The notes under the pieces are model-generated. The model saw nothing but the letters and a program-made list of their open reading frames with translations, had not been told where the DNA came from and ran no database searches. 64,000 nucleotides of DNA, taken from positions 23,045 through 87,044 of IMG/VR virus record IMGVR_UViG_3300043464_001162. The stretch is one strand, 5' to 3'. A program made the translations under genes and the position numbers. The stretch is from a virus. Below, piece by piece: positions 18,104-27,016 of the stretch. How positions within the stretch are numbered: the stretch's first letter is position 1; every line of letters begins with the position of its first letter.

Positions 18104-18818
18104 TAATCATATAATTGATGAAAATGGTAATACGATATTAGACCCTGTTAAATATCGTTGGTCACATGGTGCAACTGATTTACATTTGGGAGATGGACTT
18201 ATGATTTATTCTCTTATAATGTTCAATCGTGCCAAAGTTTGTGTCTGTATTGGTTCTGGAGGTGGGTTTATTCCACGTTTAATGACACAAGCTAGATGTG
18301 ACCTTTGGGAACAGGGAATATTTGAAGGAAATAACTCTCCAGAATGGGGTGACATAGGTACTACTATAATTGTAGATGCTGCTAATGGTATTGGTGGGTT
18401 TGTAGATTGGTCAAATGAAAATTCATTTTTAAGAAAACATTTTAATCCTCAAATTATTTTACAAACATCAGAAAAAGCTTATTACGATTATTTTATAAGA
18501 CAAGATATTAAAATAGATTATTTACATATTGACGGAGACCATTCATATGATGGTGTTAAACTGGATTTTGATTTATACTCAAAGATAATGTCTGAAAATG
18601 GTATTATAACTATACATGATACCGATGAAACTTATCATAAGACTTTTGTAGTAACTGAAAATTCAAAAGAAGATTTTGTTCCATTTGATGGCCCAACGAA
18701 ATTTATTAAAGAATTAGAAAAAAATGAGGAGTGGAATTTGGTAAATTTAAAAAATTTCCGTATGTTTGATAAAAAAGTTACAAGTACTGGTTTAGCACTG
18801 CTAACAAGAAAGCTTTAA
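18060..18818 (+). CDS. SAM-dependent class I methyltransferase
   Basis: A 252-residue protein with a SAM-binding glycine-rich motif VCVCIGSGGGFIPRLM near residue 65 and the later DYLHIDGDHSYDGVKLDFDL and IITIHD typical of Methyltransf_24-type enzymes found in glycan clusters. It probably O-methylates a sugar or other small acceptor. The ATG at 18060 lies 44 bp inside the preceding gene in another frame. No later ATG exists until GDGLM, inside the fold, so the overlap is accepted, though a non-ATG start further in is possible. It is soluble. Confidence 0.75.
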   Translation: MQLLNKTLIKDYLSNNHIIDENGNTILDPVKYRWSHGATDLHLGDGLMIYSLIMFNRAKVCVCIGSGGGFIPRLMTQARCDLWEQGIFEGNNSPEWGDIGTTIIVDAANGIGGFVDWSNENSFLRKHFNPQIILQTSEKAYYDYFIRQDIKIDYLHIDGDHSYDGVKLDFDLYSKIMSENGIITIHDTDETYHKTFVVTENSKEDFVPFDGPTKFIKELEKNEEWNLVNLKNFRMFDKKVTSTGLALLTRKL

Positions 18819-18839
18819 AAAAGATTAATAAAAAATTAA

Positions 18840-19688
18840 ATGAATAAAATAAGATTAGTTACTGTTACTGGCAGTAGGGTAGACACTTTGTGGCATATGC
18901 TGAATCATTATAAAGATTTGGTAGATGAAATGTATGTAGTAGTTTATGAGTGGGAAGGGTTTAGTTTATTTGATGAAGTTTCTAAAATTACAAAACAATT
19001 TGAGAATGCACATATTATAGAAAGAGTAACTAAAGAAAAATTCAATTGGGAATATGTTACTCAATTATACAATGAAACCAAAATGTTATTTCCTAACGAC
19101 TGGTGGGTAGTTTCGGATGATGATGAATTGCATATTTACTCAAAACCACTAAAAGAAATTATTTCAGCTTGTGATAGAAATGGTTGGGAATTGGTTAGAG
19201 GTGGTTTTATAGATAGAATTGGCCAAACGGGTAATTTTCCAAAAATAAATAAAAAAGAAAATATATTTGACCAATTTCCGGTTGCAGGTTTTTTTAGATA
19301 TCCAATGAGTGGTGCCTGTCCAAATAAAGTGTGTATAATGAAAGGTTATATTGAAATAACATCAGGACAACATTACGCAAAAATAGATGGACAAACTACA
19401 TGGAAATGGCAAGGCTGGAATCACCCACTAATCGCACCGGTAGATGAATACAATGTTCAAGTTCATCATTTCAAATGGGATTCCACTTGCATTAAAAGAA
19501 TTAAAGAAGTTGCAGATATTAAAAAAGATTATTCTTATTCAACTGAATATTTAAAAATGTATCAATCCTTAAGAAGTAATAATTTTGAAATAGATGTTAC
19601 CCAATGTGAATATATGTTTGAATATATTGGAAAAGAATTTGGGTATAAACAATGGAATAAATTATTTAAAAAAATTATTGCAATATAA
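18840..19688 (+). CDS. GT-A glycosyltransferase
   Basis: A 282-residue protein opening MNKIRLVTVTGSRVDTLWHM. It contains a DxD-like metal-nucleotide site in DWWVVSDDDELHIY near residue 95 and a late HHFKWD motif, the arrangement of GT2/GT92-like GT-A transferases. No membrane segment is visible. It is preceded by an A-rich 21-bp gap without a Shine-Dalgarno sequence. The sugar transferred is not predictable. Confidence 0.65.
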   Translation: MNKIRLVTVTGSRVDTLWHMLNHYKDLVDEMYVVVYEWEGFSLFDEVSKITKQFENAHIIERVTKEKFNWEYVTQLYNETKMLFPNDWWVVSDDDELHIYSKPLKEIISACDRNGWELVRGGFIDRIGQTGNFPKINKKENIFDQFPVAGFFRYPMSGACPNKVCIMKGYIEITSGQHYAKIDGQTTWKWQGWNHPLIAPVDEYNVQVHHFKWDSTCIKRIKEVADIKKDYSYSTEYLKMYQSLRSNNFEIDVTQCEYMFEYIGKEFGYKQWNKLFKKIIAI

Positions 19689-19736
19689 TTTGGCAATACA
19701 AATAAAAAATCATATATTACTAAAAATAAATAAGTT

Positions 19737-19988
19737 ATGGCTTTAAAGAAAAAAGAAGTTACAGAAGTTGTAAAGAATGAAATTCCACAACAAACTAATA
19801 TCATTTCAAATGAAGAGTTATTAATGCTTGAAACTAAAAAAGTTAAAGCTTTGGAAAAGATTGCAAATTCATTAGATGCTCTTACGGTTTGGTTTGAAGA
19901 AATTGATAAAGACGATTGGAGTAGTAGAATTCAATACTATTTGTCTGAATTTCACAAGGTAGTACCAAAAGACAAAAACGATGCATAA
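19737..19988 (+). CDS. Small hypothetical protein
   Basis: An 83-residue protein with a Lys/Glu-rich start (MALKKKEVTEVVKNEI), a probable coiled-coil helix LMLETKKVKALEKIANSLDA and a tail WFEEIDKDDWSSRIQYYLSE. Not recognised. Its end overlaps the start of the first GT7 gene by 8 bp, so the two are probably translated together, and it may be an adaptor for that enzyme. No cysteine, signal or membrane segment. Confidence 0.5.
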   Translation: MALKKKEVTEVVKNEIPQQTNIISNEELLMLETKKVKALEKIANSLDALTVWFEEIDKDDWSSRIQYYLSEFHKVVPKDKNDA

Positions 19989-21276
19989 ACTTGGTGTAAT
20001 AGTTCCATACAGAAACAGGTATGAACATTTACAAGAGTTTAAAAAAAGTATAGTAGAATATTTAGAATCTAAAAATATAGATTTTAAAATTATTATTGTT
20101 GAACAAGACAATGCTAAACTTTTTAATAGAGGAATGTTATGCAACATTGGATTTATAGAAGCACAAAAAGAAAATTGTGATTATATAGTAATTCACGATG
20201 TTGATATGATACCAGTTGATGTTGATTATTCATACTCAAATGTGCCAGTCCATTTGGCAACTGATAATATTCCATTTGAATCTTATTTTGGCGGAATGAC
20301 TTTGTTTCCTACCGATATATTTCAAAAAATAAATGGTTTTTCTAATTTATATTGGGGTTGGGGATTTGAAGATGATGATTTGCGATATAGATGTGTAAGA
20401 AAGAGTGTACCTTTTGCAAAAATTATAAATGATACATTTACTAAACAAAAATTACCTATTTTCAATGGGGTAAATGCTTTTGCAAAAATTCCTAATATTA
20501 TAAATTATAATAGAAGTTTTAAAATAGAATTGGATATAAATTTATCCAGAGTTGTTTATGATGAAAACTTACAATTTGATATATTTCCTATTTTATCAAT
20601 AAAGGGTTATGATTTCAAACTTTTTTATAATTCTTTTAATAGATTTTATTTACAATTGTTTGATAAAAAGGGTAATTACTATGATGTTTATTCGGATATA
20701 GTAACTGTATCGAATAATAAAATATCGATTGAATATCTTAAAGAAAACAACACCATAAATTTTTCAGTAAACGATAGTTTACATAGTATTGAACTTTCTA
20801 ATCACATATACAATTATTCAAATGTAGATAATATAATAATTGGCTCGGATGATGAGAAAAAACATTTTTTCAAAGGTAGTGTAAATGAATTTTTATTAAC
20901 ACAAAATGATGATGTAAAAATGCACTATCAAAATTATGATATTGAAGAATATAAATTTATTGATATTTCTGGTAATGAAAATCACGGAGAATTTTTTAAT
21001 ATCTATATAGACCATTTTAAGCCATTTGTAAATTATTATTCATATATTCCATTTAGACGAAATAGTAAATTAATAAAATTGGAACATAAAGATTGTGGAT
21101 TTAATGATGGTAGATGGCAAGATGATAATAGTAGGTGGAATCAATTAAGATATAATAATGAAGTACAGATAGGTTCTAGAGATAGAAAAATAGATGGCCT
21201 TTCAACTTTAGTAAAATATAAATTATATGGTAAGACTAACCAAAATAATATAATGCATTTAAATGTTGGAATATAA
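19981..21276 (+). CDS. GT7-family (beta-1,4-galactosyltransferase-like) enzyme with inserted LamG-like domain, copy 1
   Basis: A 431-residue protein. Residues 1-140 form a GT7 GT-A domain: MHKLGVIVPYRNRYEHL, the metal site HDVDM (D73, D75), ESYFGGMTLFP and the hallmark YWGWGFEDDDL at 124-134. About residues 160-330 are a concanavalin-A/laminin-G-like beta domain. The GT7 C-terminal signature DGLSTLVKYKL (from 405) reappears only after that. The lectin-like module is therefore inserted inside the transferase. GT7 enzymes add Gal, GalNAc or GlcNAc in beta-1,4 linkage; the donor here is unknown. The stop overlaps the next gene's start (TAATG). Confidence 0.8.
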   Translation: MHKLGVIVPYRNRYEHLQEFKKSIVEYLESKNIDFKIIIVEQDNAKLFNRGMLCNIGFIEAQKENCDYIVIHDVDMIPVDVDYSYSNVPVHLATDNIPFESYFGGMTLFPTDIFQKINGFSNLYWGWGFEDDDLRYRCVRKSVPFAKIINDTFTKQKLPIFNGVNAFAKIPNIINYNRSFKIELDINLSRVVYDENLQFDIFPILSIKGYDFKLFYNSFNRFYLQLFDKKGNYYDVYSDIVTVSNNKISIEYLKENNTINFSVNDSLHSIELSNHIYNYSNVDNIIIGSDDEKKHFFKGSVNEFLLTQNDDVKMHYQNYDIEEYKFIDISGNENHGEFFNIYIDHFKPFVNYYSYIPFRRNSKLIKLEHKDCGFNDGRWQDDNSRWNQLRYNNEVQIGSRDRKIDGLSTLVKYKLYGKTNQNNIMHLNVGI

Positions 21277-22694
21277 TGAAATTAGGAGTTTGTGTACCAT
21301 ATAGAAATAGAGAAGCTCATATGAATGAGTTTGTTCCTCACGTTTCAAAGTTTTTGGAAGAGAGAGGAATTGAACATACAATTTATTTAGCACACCAATG
21401 TGATGATAAACTTTTTAATAGAGGTTTAATGAAAAATATTGCCGCTAAACATGCATTTGATGATGGGTGTGATTATATTGTATGGCACGACATTGATATG
21501 GTTCCTGAAGATGAGAGTTGTGACTATTCATTTCCAAAAGACAATCCACAACACATAGCAGTTCGTATATCACAATCAGACTATCAATTAAAATATGAGG
21601 AATACTTTGGTGGTGCAGTTGTATTCTCAAAAGAACAAGTAGAAAGAACTAACGGATATTCAAATGATTATTGGGATTGGGGAATGGAGGATGATGACCT
21701 TTTTTGGAGATGTGTAATGGAAGGATACGCTGAAAAAACTAAATTAGATTTCAATAAAGAAATGTATGTGGCAAATTTTAATGGTGTAAACTCAAAGATA
21801 CAATTTAGGCCAAGTAGAGAACAAAAAGATTCAATCTCAAACTCACATACCATTTCAGTATTAGTAAAGGCAGACCAACAAATTGAAAAAGTTCCTATTT
21901 GGTTAATCGGTGATGAAGATAGACAATTTATAGAATACCCAATTTTCAGAAAACCTGGATATGATTGGGGATTGTCATTTAATAATAGTAGAGCATATAC
22001 AATGCAACTATGGGATAGAATGAAGGGACATTTATATCAATGGATTAAAAGATATGAAAATCAATGGAGTTGGATAACAATGTCAGTTGACGCTGAAAAT
22101 AAAAAAGTACATTTTTATTTAAATGGTAGAGAAAGTGATGCAAGATTAGGAACTGGAACACAATCACCACTATATTTTAATGAAACATTGAAACGATATG
22201 GAATGGAACCATTTTATGTTGGATACTCAAAATCACCAGTCGAATCTTTTTTCAAAGGTGGTATTGCAAGTATACAAATGTGGAATAGGTGTTTGACTCC
22301 AGAAGAAATAAAAAATATACATAAAGAAACACCTGAAGATAATTTAATATTAGATATATTCACTATGAATTTAGAGTTTGGTGAAATGGAAAATATTAAA
22401 TTAACAAAAGAAACAATAGAAATACCACATACAATATTACCCCATAGACGAGATGGTAAATTTAAATGTTTACCACATCAAACGGAAGGATTGATAAGTG
22501 TTGGTGGTATTGACAAATGGGCAAAAGGTGAAACTACTGCAAGAAACGAAAGGCGATATATATTAAAAATGCAACAAGGTGAAATTGATTATAAAACGGA
22601 TGGTATCAATAATATGAAATACCAATTTATTTCAATTGACACTATTTATGATAGACATAAAATGATAAATGTTAAAACAATAAGTTATGAGTGA
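21276..22694 (+). CDS. GT7-family glycosyltransferase with inserted LamG domain, copy 2
   Basis: A 472-residue paralogue of the preceding gene with a clearer insert. GT7 part: MKLGVCVPYRNREAHM, HDIDM (D72, D74), YFGGAVVFSK, DYWDWGMEDDDLFWRC at 131-146. LamG-like part, about 168-360: NSHTISVLVKAD, WSWITMSVDAENKKVHFYLN and FFKGGIASIQMWNRCLTPEE, all typical of LamG_3 repeats. The GT7 end DGINNMKYQFISID starts at 442. The inserted lectin could hold the glycan acceptor. It shares TAATG coupling upstream and an 8-bp overlap downstream with a radical SAM gene. Confidence 0.87.
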   Translation: MKLGVCVPYRNREAHMNEFVPHVSKFLEERGIEHTIYLAHQCDDKLFNRGLMKNIAAKHAFDDGCDYIVWHDIDMVPEDESCDYSFPKDNPQHIAVRISQSDYQLKYEEYFGGAVVFSKEQVERTNGYSNDYWDWGMEDDDLFWRCVMEGYAEKTKLDFNKEMYVANFNGVNSKIQFRPSREQKDSISNSHTISVLVKADQQIEKVPIWLIGDEDRQFIEYPIFRKPGYDWGLSFNNSRAYTMQLWDRMKGHLYQWIKRYENQWSWITMSVDAENKKVHFYLNGRESDARLGTGTQSPLYFNETLKRYGMEPFYVGYSKSPVESFFKGGIASIQMWNRCLTPEEIKNIHKETPEDNLILDIFTMNLEFGEMENIKLTKETIEIPHTILPHRRDGKFKCLPHQTEGLISVGGIDKWAKGETTARNERRYILKMQQGEIDYKTDGINNMKYQFISIDTIYDRHKMINVKTISYE

Positions 22695-24102
22695 TGATAA
22701 AACATATATAGAGAACCCCCTATATGTAAAAGTAAGAGATGAATTAAATACGGTTGGTACGGGTATGTGTTTGGCAAAATGGACACAAGTAACCCTACAA
22801 TTACAAAGTGGTCATAATCACTCATGTCACCATCCAAAAACCCATAAAATTTCAGAAGTCGAAATAGCTAGAAATCCATCTGCACTTCACAACACTAGAT
22901 TTAAGAAATTAAAAAGAAAAGAGATGTTGAGTGGTGCAAGACCTAGTGAGTGTGATTATTGTTGGAATGTAGAGGATAACTCCGATAGATTTAGTGATAG
23001 AGTTTTTAAATCAGGAGAAAGTTGGTCATACCCATTCAAAGAAGAAATTTTTAATTCAGATTGGAGAGAAGACTACAACCCAAAATATGTGGAAGTTTCT
23101 TTCTCAAATGCATGTAATTTTAAATGTTCATATTGTGGCCCTGCATATAGTTCTAAATGGGTAGAAGAGGTTGAAGAATTTGGCCACTACCCAACAACTG
23201 ATAGATTTAATTCAAATGAATGGCTTAAAATAGAAGATAAATTTCCAATTCCACATAAAGATGCAAATCCATATGTAGAAGCATTTTGGAAATGGTGGCC
23301 AGAACTATATAGAGATTTACATACATTTAGAATAACTGGAGGAGAACCATTATTGTCAAAAGATACTTGGGGTGTATTGGATTTTATTATAAATGAACCA
23401 AATCCAAACACAGAGCTAAAATTAGCAATAAATTCTAATTTAGGAATACCTGATAGTTTGGTTGATAAATTTATTGAAAAAATAAAAAAAATCGAAGATG
23501 GTGGTAAAGTAAAAGAAATCGTAATTTTCACATCAGTAGATACTTGGGGAGAACAGGCAGAATATATTAGAACTGGATTAGAATTTAATAGATGGTGGAA
23601 TAATATAAATAAAATAATGACGAAATGTCCAAGAGTTATTATTACATTTATGTCAACTTATAATGCATTGAGTATTTTTAATTATGAGAAATTAATTCAT
23701 AATGTTTATAAATTAAAAGACGAATATGCATCAACCGATAGATATTGGTCATCTGCAGTATTCTTAGACTCATCGTATCTTAGATACCCATTCCATCAAG
23801 CAGTGCAAGTTTTACCAATGGATTTTTCTAAATACATTTTAGACCAAGCAAAATTGATTACATATTATGCAGCACCTAATTTTAGTCACGAACATATTGG
23901 GTATAGTGATGTAGAAGTTCAGAAAGTAAAAAGAATTTATGATTGGATGAATGCACCACAAGATGCTGAAACACAAATGAAAAATAGATATAATTTTTAT
24001 CAATACTTTTCAAATCACGATATTAGAAGAGGAACTAATTTTCTAAAAACATTTCCTGAATTAGAAGAATTTTACAACTTCTGTAAAACAATACAATTAT
24101 GA
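22687..24102 (+). CDS. Radical SAM protein (twitch/SPASM-like), first of three
   Basis: A 471-residue protein. The [4Fe-4S]-SAM motif CNFKCSYC is near residue 143, followed by the SAM-binding RITGGEPLL near 218. Extra N-terminal cysteines (CHHPKTH, SECDYCW) could bind a second cluster, as in twitch/SPASM proteins. Such enzymes perform radical chemistry such as epimerisation, dehydration or peptide cross-linking. It overlaps the GT7 gene by 8 bp and a LamG-like gene by 4 bp, so it belongs to the glycan operon. Substrate unknown. Confidence 0.8.
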   Translation: MSDDKTYIENPLYVKVRDELNTVGTGMCLAKWTQVTLQLQSGHNHSCHHPKTHKISEVEIARNPSALHNTRFKKLKRKEMLSGARPSECDYCWNVEDNSDRFSDRVFKSGESWSYPFKEEIFNSDWREDYNPKYVEVSFSNACNFKCSYCGPAYSSKWVEEVEEFGHYPTTDRFNSNEWLKIEDKFPIPHKDANPYVEAFWKWWPELYRDLHTFRITGGEPLLSKDTWGVLDFIINEPNPNTELKLAINSNLGIPDSLVDKFIEKIKKIEDGGKVKEIVIFTSVDTWGEQAEYIRTGLEFNRWWNNINKIMTKCPRVIITFMSTYNALSIFNYEKLIHNVYKLKDEYASTDRYWSSAVFLDSSYLRYPFHQAVQVLPMDFSKYILDQAKLITYYAAPNFSHEHIGYSDVEVQKVKRIYDWMNAPQDAETQMKNRYNFYQYFSNHDIRRGTNFLKTFPELEEFYNFCKTIQL

Positions 24103-24851
24103 GTTTAAGAATAAATAAAGATAATATAGTTTTTGTATTACCTGAAAGTAGATATGCGGTATCAAGTAGAATTGATACTTGGATGGATGAGGACTTTACA
24201 CTACATGTAACTGCAAAAATATTCGAAGAAGTATTAACGGAAAGAGAAACATTTATAATTTCTAGAAATGGAATGCATTCGGGAATCTCCGCATTCAAAG
24301 ATTCGTATGGTAATTGTAATATAGTATTTACATATTGGTTCAAAAAACCAGATGGTTCTGCAATTCCAAAACAAGTTATTTATTTATTAAAAAAAGACCA
24401 GTTAAATGATTTTAATGAATATACTATGATTTGTGACCATAATGATGAAAAAACAATTACATGTTATGTTAATGGATTTGAGATTGGAAAAATTGAATAT
24501 GAAAAAGACATTAAAGAATCATATAAAAATTGTTTTTATTGGTTTGCATGTGGTAGTATGATAGGGCCCGAAGAACATAATGCAATTGGTGATTTTGAAT
24601 ATAAACTATCTTTTGTTTTAAATAAAAAATTAGACATAGTTGATACACAGGATATAATCGATACTTACTATGACAAATATAGTCATATTATATTTGAAAA
24701 TAATTTAAGAAAATTAAATTATGACCATCCACTTAGAGATAATTTTGCATTCTTATGTGATTTTCAAAATCATAATAGATATAAAATATGGGATATAAGT
24801 TTTAGTGGAAATTATCCACAATTTTATATAGATAAAAATATTTATTTTTAA
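24099..24851 (+). CDS. Stand-alone LamG/concanavalin-A-like protein
   Basis: A 250-residue beta-rich protein matching the LamG-like fold: FTLHVTAKIFEE, ETFIISRNGMHSGISAF, YTMICDHNDEKTITCYVNGF and NAIGDFEYKLSFVLNKKL. It resembles the domain inserted in the two GT7 enzymes but has no transferase part, so it may be a free lectin or an acceptor-presenting partner. It is translationally coupled to the radical SAM gene (ATGA) and followed 10 bp later by an epimerase gene. No signal peptide. Confidence 0.55.
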   Translation: MSLRINKDNIVFVLPESRYAVSSRIDTWMDEDFTLHVTAKIFEEVLTERETFIISRNGMHSGISAFKDSYGNCNIVFTYWFKKPDGSAIPKQVIYLLKKDQLNDFNEYTMICDHNDEKTITCYVNGFEIGKIEYEKDIKESYKNCFYWFACGSMIGPEEHNAIGDFEYKLSFVLNKKLDIVDTQDIIDTYYDKYSHIIFENNLRKLNYDHPLRDNFAFLCDFQNHNRYKIWDISFSGNYPQFYIDKNIYF

Positions 24852-24861
24852 AAGTAAATTT

Positions 24862-25833
24862 ATGAAAATACTAATTACGGGTGGTGCTGGTTATTTAGGT
24901 TCGGTTATAACAAAAAGAATGTTAGACGAAGGACATGAAGTTATTGTTTTGGATAAGTTAATATTTAACCAAACATCTTTATTGGGATACACATACACTT
25001 CTAAGTTTCGATTTATCTATGGTGATGTTAGAAATGAATCACTATTAGAAAAATTATGTAATGAAGTTGATGTAATAATTCCATTGGCTGCAATAGTAGG
25101 ATTCCCTGCATGTTCTGCAGACCCAAAATTAGCAAAAGAAATTAATTTTCAACAAATAGTAAACATAGTTAAATTTACAAACGGAAAAGGTAAAAAGATT
25201 TTATATCCAAATACAAATAGTGGATATGGTTTAGGTTTAGGACAAACGGAATGTACCGAAGAATCTCCACTTACACCAATATCAGTTTATGGCCAAACCA
25301 AATGTGACGCTGAAAACTTTTTAAGAACCTCTACCGATGCAATTATTTTCAGATTAGCTACGGTATTTGGAGTATCTACAAGAATGAGGACGGATTTATT
25401 GGTAAATGACTTTGTTTATAAAGCAATAACGGACAAATATATCGTTGTATTTGAAAAGACTTTTAAAAGAAACTTTATACACATTAGAGATGTTGCATCT
25501 GTATTTTGTTTTATGTTAGAAAGATACGACAAATATAAAGGAGAAATTTTTAATATAGGATTGAGTGATGCAAATCTTTCAAAACAAGAGTTATTAGAAA
25601 AAATACAAACTCATGTAAAAGATTTTGCAGTTTCTTATAACGATTATTACGAAGACCCAGATAAAAGAGATTATGTAGTATCAAACGAAAAAGTAGAGTC
25701 AACAGGATGGAGACCACATATGGATTTAGACAAAGGTATTAAAGAACTTATAATGGCATATCAAATGATTGTACCTAAAATGGGTGCAGAATTTAGAAAT
25801 GGTTTCCCGTTGGGTTACGCAAATCAAACATAA
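24862..25833 (+). CDS. NAD-dependent sugar epimerase/dehydratase (extended SDR)
   Basis: A 323-residue extended SDR. The Rossmann NAD motif GGAGYLG (7-13) is intact, as is the catalytic YxxxK in SVYGQTKCDAE (about 146-150), together with RNFIHIRDVASVF and a C-terminal GWRPHMDLDKGI. It would act on an NDP-sugar (epimerase, reductase or 4,6-dehydratase type) in the host cytoplasm. It directly precedes an RmlC-type epimerase gene (1 bp gap), suggesting a dTDP- or GDP-deoxysugar route. Of the three SDRs in the window this is the only one with a normal active-site tyrosine. Confidence 0.85.
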   Translation: MKILITGGAGYLGSVITKRMLDEGHEVIVLDKLIFNQTSLLGYTYTSKFRFIYGDVRNESLLEKLCNEVDVIIPLAAIVGFPACSADPKLAKEINFQQIVNIVKFTNGKGKKILYPNTNSGYGLGLGQTECTEESPLTPISVYGQTKCDAENFLRTSTDAIIFRLATVFGVSTRMRTDLLVNDFVYKAITDKYIVVFEKTFKRNFIHIRDVASVFCFMLERYDKYKGEIFNIGLSDANLSKQELLEKIQTHVKDFAVSYNDYYEDPDKRDYVVSNEKVESTGWRPHMDLDKGIKELIMAYQMIVPKMGAEFRNGFPLGYANQT

Positions 25834-25834
25834 T

Positions 25835-26380
25835 ATGAGTAATAAATGGGATGAGTTTCAAATTACTCCATCGAAAAAATTTGGTTATGAAGTACCAACA
25901 TATACTCCATCAATTTATAGAGAATATAGAGGTGAAATATTTACAACCTTTCATTCGGAAGAACATCCTGTAATGACACAAATCCACTACGATAAAAGTG
26001 AGATTAGTATTCATGGTAGATTCTCAAAATCATACAAAGGTGTGTTAAGAGGATTACATTGGGATAGTAAAACGTGGAAGTTAGTTCAAGCTGCAGTTGG
26101 TGACATTTATTTAGTCGTTTTAGATATGAGATTAAACTCACCAACATCAGGAGAGTGGGAAAGTTTTATTTTATCTGAAAGAAATAGAAATCAAGTATTA
26201 GTTCCACCAGGATTTGCAAATGGACACTACGCATTGACTGATTGTATGTTTCATTATAACTTATTTTATAAAGATGGTTATGTGGATGCAGACGAGCAGG
26301 GTGTAGTCAAATGGAACGACCCGGAATATCAAATGGAATGGCCAACAAATAATCCAATATTACAAAAAAGAGACAAATGA
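25835..26380 (+). CDS. RmlC-like dTDP-sugar 3,5-epimerase (cupin)
   Basis: A 181-residue cupin. The RmlC pattern is clear: KGVLRGLHWD with the catalytic histidine, KLVQAAVGDIYLVVLDMRLN, SPTSGEW, LVPPGFANGHYALTD and VVKWNDPEYQMEWP. It should epimerise a 4-keto-6-deoxy-NDP-sugar at C3 and/or C5. The ATG at 25835 is chosen because it follows the upstream stop directly and begins MSNKWDEF. A longer in-frame version from 25769 would overlap the upstream gene by 65 bp and is less likely. Its stop overlaps the next gene's start (ATGA). Confidence 0.85.
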   Translation: MSNKWDEFQITPSKKFGYEVPTYTPSIYREYRGEIFTTFHSEEHPVMTQIHYDKSEISIHGRFSKSYKGVLRGLHWDSKTWKLVQAAVGDIYLVVLDMRLNSPTSGEWESFILSERNRNQVLVPPGFANGHYALTDCMFHYNLFYKDGYVDADEQGVVKWNDPEYQMEWPTNNPILQKRDK

Positions 26381-27015
26381 TAAAAAATTTAGAACAATAT
26401 CCAATAGTAAGAACGGAAAACAAAATTGGATGGACACCGGAAAAACTTATTAGATTTGAAAATAGAATAGTTGAACATTGGGAAGCTGGTAAAATAAGAG
26501 GCCCTATTCATTTATCAAACGGAAACGAAGAACAACTAATTGAAATATTCAAAAGAGTATCAGAAAACGATTGGGTATTTTCAACATGGCGTTCACATTA
26601 TCATTGGTTATTAAAGGGTATTTCGTCCGATTATGCAGAGTCACTTATATTGGATGGTAAATCTATCACCTTATGTGATATAGATGATAAATTCTACTCA
26701 TCTGCAATTGTGGGAGGTACTCTATCCATTGCATTAGGTGTTGCAATAGGAATTAAACAAAAAGGTGGGGATGAAAAAGTGTTTGTATTCATTGGTGATA
26801 TGTCATTTGAAAGTGGCATATTCTACGAAGTTCACAAATATGCAAGAAATTTTGACTTACCAATTGTATTTGTAGTTGAAGATAATGCAGTATCAACTTA
26901 TACACCAACAGAAGCAACTTGGAATAAAAAAAGAGAAATTCCATCCGATGTAATCCATTACACTTATAAATCAAAGTATCCACATTACGGAAGTGGTAAG
27001 TGGGTAGTATTTTAG
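26377..27015 (+). CDS. Thiamine-diphosphate enzyme, PP-domain half (E1-alpha/transketolase-like)
   Basis: A 212-residue protein equal to one domain of a ThDP enzyme. It has GGTLSIALGVAIGIK and the ThDP-Mg motif GDMSFESGIFYE...LPIVFVVEDN, the GD...N pattern of E1-alpha subunits, with Met where Gly is usual (GDG). It is too short to be a full enzyme (E1-alpha is normally over 300 residues) and lacks the pyrimidine-binding domain. That domain is encoded about 9 kb away at 35924. Together they could form a heteromeric ketol- or acyl-transfer enzyme on a sugar. It is coupled upstream to the RmlC-like gene. Confidence 0.75.
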   Translation: MIKNLEQYPIVRTENKIGWTPEKLIRFENRIVEHWEAGKIRGPIHLSNGNEEQLIEIFKRVSENDWVFSTWRSHYHWLLKGISSDYAESLILDGKSITLCDIDDKFYSSAIVGGTLSIALGVAIGIKQKGGDEKVFVFIGDMSFESGIFYEVHKYARNFDLPIVFVVEDNAVSTYTPTEATWNKKREIPSDVIHYTYKSKYPHYGSGKWVVF

Positions 27016-27016
27016 T

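Noticed and set aside
25769-25834. N-terminal extension of the RmlC-like protein
   Set aside because: Overlaps the epimerase gene; the family starts near MSNKWDEF, and the ATG at 25835 directly follows the upstream stop.
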